Source: Microbacteriaceae bacterium PS02066 (GTDB lineage: Bacteria > Actinomycetota > Actinomycetes > Actinomycetales > Microbacteriaceae). From it: a DNA stretch of 49,506 nucleotides. Below, in pieces: positions 48,929-49,506 of the stretch. The notes below the pieces were generated by a model, which did no database searches, was not told where the DNA came from, and saw nothing but the letters and a program-made list of their open reading frames with translations. The stretch spans positions 1 to 49,506 of the forward strand of contig JASCPH010000021.1 in assembly GCA_029959545.1 (NCBI GenBank). The letters run 5' to 3'. Position numbers and translations under genes: made by a program. Each line of letters begins with the position of its first letter. Positions within the stretch are counted from its first letter, which is position 1.

Positions 48929-49506
48929 TCACTCCGCGGGTGAGCGGCGGCGCGTGGAGACGCCGACCAGCAGCGAGCCCAGCAGCAGCGCCCCGAGGGC
49001 GAACGGCAGGGTCGGGCCGAGGTCGAGGCCGGTCACGGCCAGCGGACCGGATGCGGCGCGCACCTCGAGCGGCACCCAGCCGATGACCGCGCCGGAGGCA
49101 TCCGTGACCACCAGGCGGTGCTGACCCGCGGGCGCATCCGCCGGGACCGTGACCGTGATCGCGCCCGCCGTCGAGACGACCTTCGTGCCGAGATGCATCG
49201 GCGTGGAGAACAGCCAGGCGTCGACCGACGAACCGGCGCGGGACGCACCGACGCCGATCGTGATCGACGATCCGGCCGTCACCGCGTCGGGTGCCGTGAT
49301 GCCGCCGCGCGTCGCGTCGGTCAGATCCGACTCCGCGGGCGCCCCGGCGCCACCGGTGCCCGGCAGACCCGGGTTGCCGGGCTCGCCCGGCGTGCCGGGT
49401 CCGTCCGGGCCCCCGGGGTTGCCGGGTGCCGCGGCCCCCACGCCCGCGGCCGAGGTGGGCGCGGCCGCGCCGCAGGTTGAGACCGTCTTCGCCGCACCCG
49501 GCGGCG
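48929..49506 (-). CDS. collagen-like surface protein with sorting-type C-terminus, 5' end outside the window
   Basis: The 3' part of a secreted protein, at least 190 residues and open to the window edge. It contains a Gly-Pro-rich collagen-like stretch (GNPGGPDGPGTPGEPGNPG), a beta-rich domain (about 100 residues, ADAPAGQHRLVVTDASGAVIGWVPLEV) and an end with the sorting-like LAVTG, a hydrophobic helix (LPFALGALLLGSLLVGV) and STRRRSPAE. LAxTG replaces LPxTG, as is common in Microbacteriaceae. A GTG at 49441 inside the Gly-Pro region is unlikely to be the start. Confidence 0.85.
   Translation of the reverse strand, partial: PPGAAKTVSTCGAAAPTSAAGVGAAAPGNPGGPDGPGTPGEPGNPGLPGTGGAGAPAESDLTDATRGGITAPDAVTAGSSITIGVGASRAGSSVDAWLFSTPMHLGTKVVSTAGAITVTVPADAPAGQHRLVVTDASGAVIGWVPLEVRAASGPLAVTGLDLGPTLPFALGALLLGSLLVGVSTRRRSPAE

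Overview
The window is a high-GC (roughly 70 percent) chromosomal segment from an actinobacterium, almost certainly family Microbacteriaceae and probably Microbacterium or a close relative. This rests on an Lsr2 nucleoid protein, a DUF7882 small protein, DUF6328, a CebR-type operator in front of a sortase-anchored cellulase, many GTG starts, frequent ATGA/GTGA stop-start overlaps and the very frequent GGATGCG/CGCATCC word. The genus is inferred; no 16S gene is present.

Layout. 1-5.6 kb: an overlapping operon of metN, metI, two SfnB/DszC-like flavin oxidoreductases and an NtaA/DszA-like monooxygenase, read as a sulfur-scavenging unit. 5.6-7.4 kb: a convergent intergenic region of hairpin repeats, one of them split by a complete IS3-family element (5951-7213). 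7.4-9.3 kb: a sulfurtransferase and the ohrR-ohr peroxide pair. 9.3-13.4 kb: a kdpE-like remnant, small family proteins, two regulators and an MFS transporter. 13.5-17.3 kb: NUDIX, YaeQ, and a MarR-ABC operon whose permease is frameshifted. 17.4-19.4 kb: two fused gene remnants and a regulator with two LuxR-type HTH domains. 19.4-24.4 kb: lipoprotein, DUF808, a small membrane protein, a hipBA module with an AT-rich promoter, tRNA-Ser(GCT) and a DUF1275 protein. 24.4-27 kb: two LytR-CpsA-Psr proteins. 27-30.7 kb: a five-gene operon joining an OmpA-like lipoprotein (eight exact 17-residue repeats), a DUF3060 lipoprotein, a small membrane protein and a two-component pair. 30.8-32.9 kb: an FtsE/FtsX-like ABC exporter. 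33-36.3 kb: a multidomain GH9 cellulase with an LPQTG anchor. 36.5-39.5 kb: lsr2, a 109-bp duplication that carries a tRNA 3' end, tRNA-Ser(TGA), a HAD phosphatase and serS. 39.7-42.8 kb: lipid kinase, photolyase and a lipoprotein that appears to start at ACG. 42.8-44.6 kb: an unrecognised helical protein with a membrane partner. 44.7-49.5 kb: an LLM oxidoreductase, pheA, pgm and the 3' end of a collagen-like surface protein.

The most unusual theme is a set of intergenic hairpin elements at six places (5.8/7.3, 14.6, 36.4, 39.5, 45.8 and 48.8 kb). The stems differ completely in sequence from locus to locus but share one architecture: a word of 8-16 bp, a spacer, and the inverted word, often in tandem. 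Four of the six lie between convergent genes. The second candidate for an undescribed system is the two-component/OmpA/DUF3060 envelope operon at 27.1-30.7 kb. Long antisense open frames were treated as shadows of the real genes.
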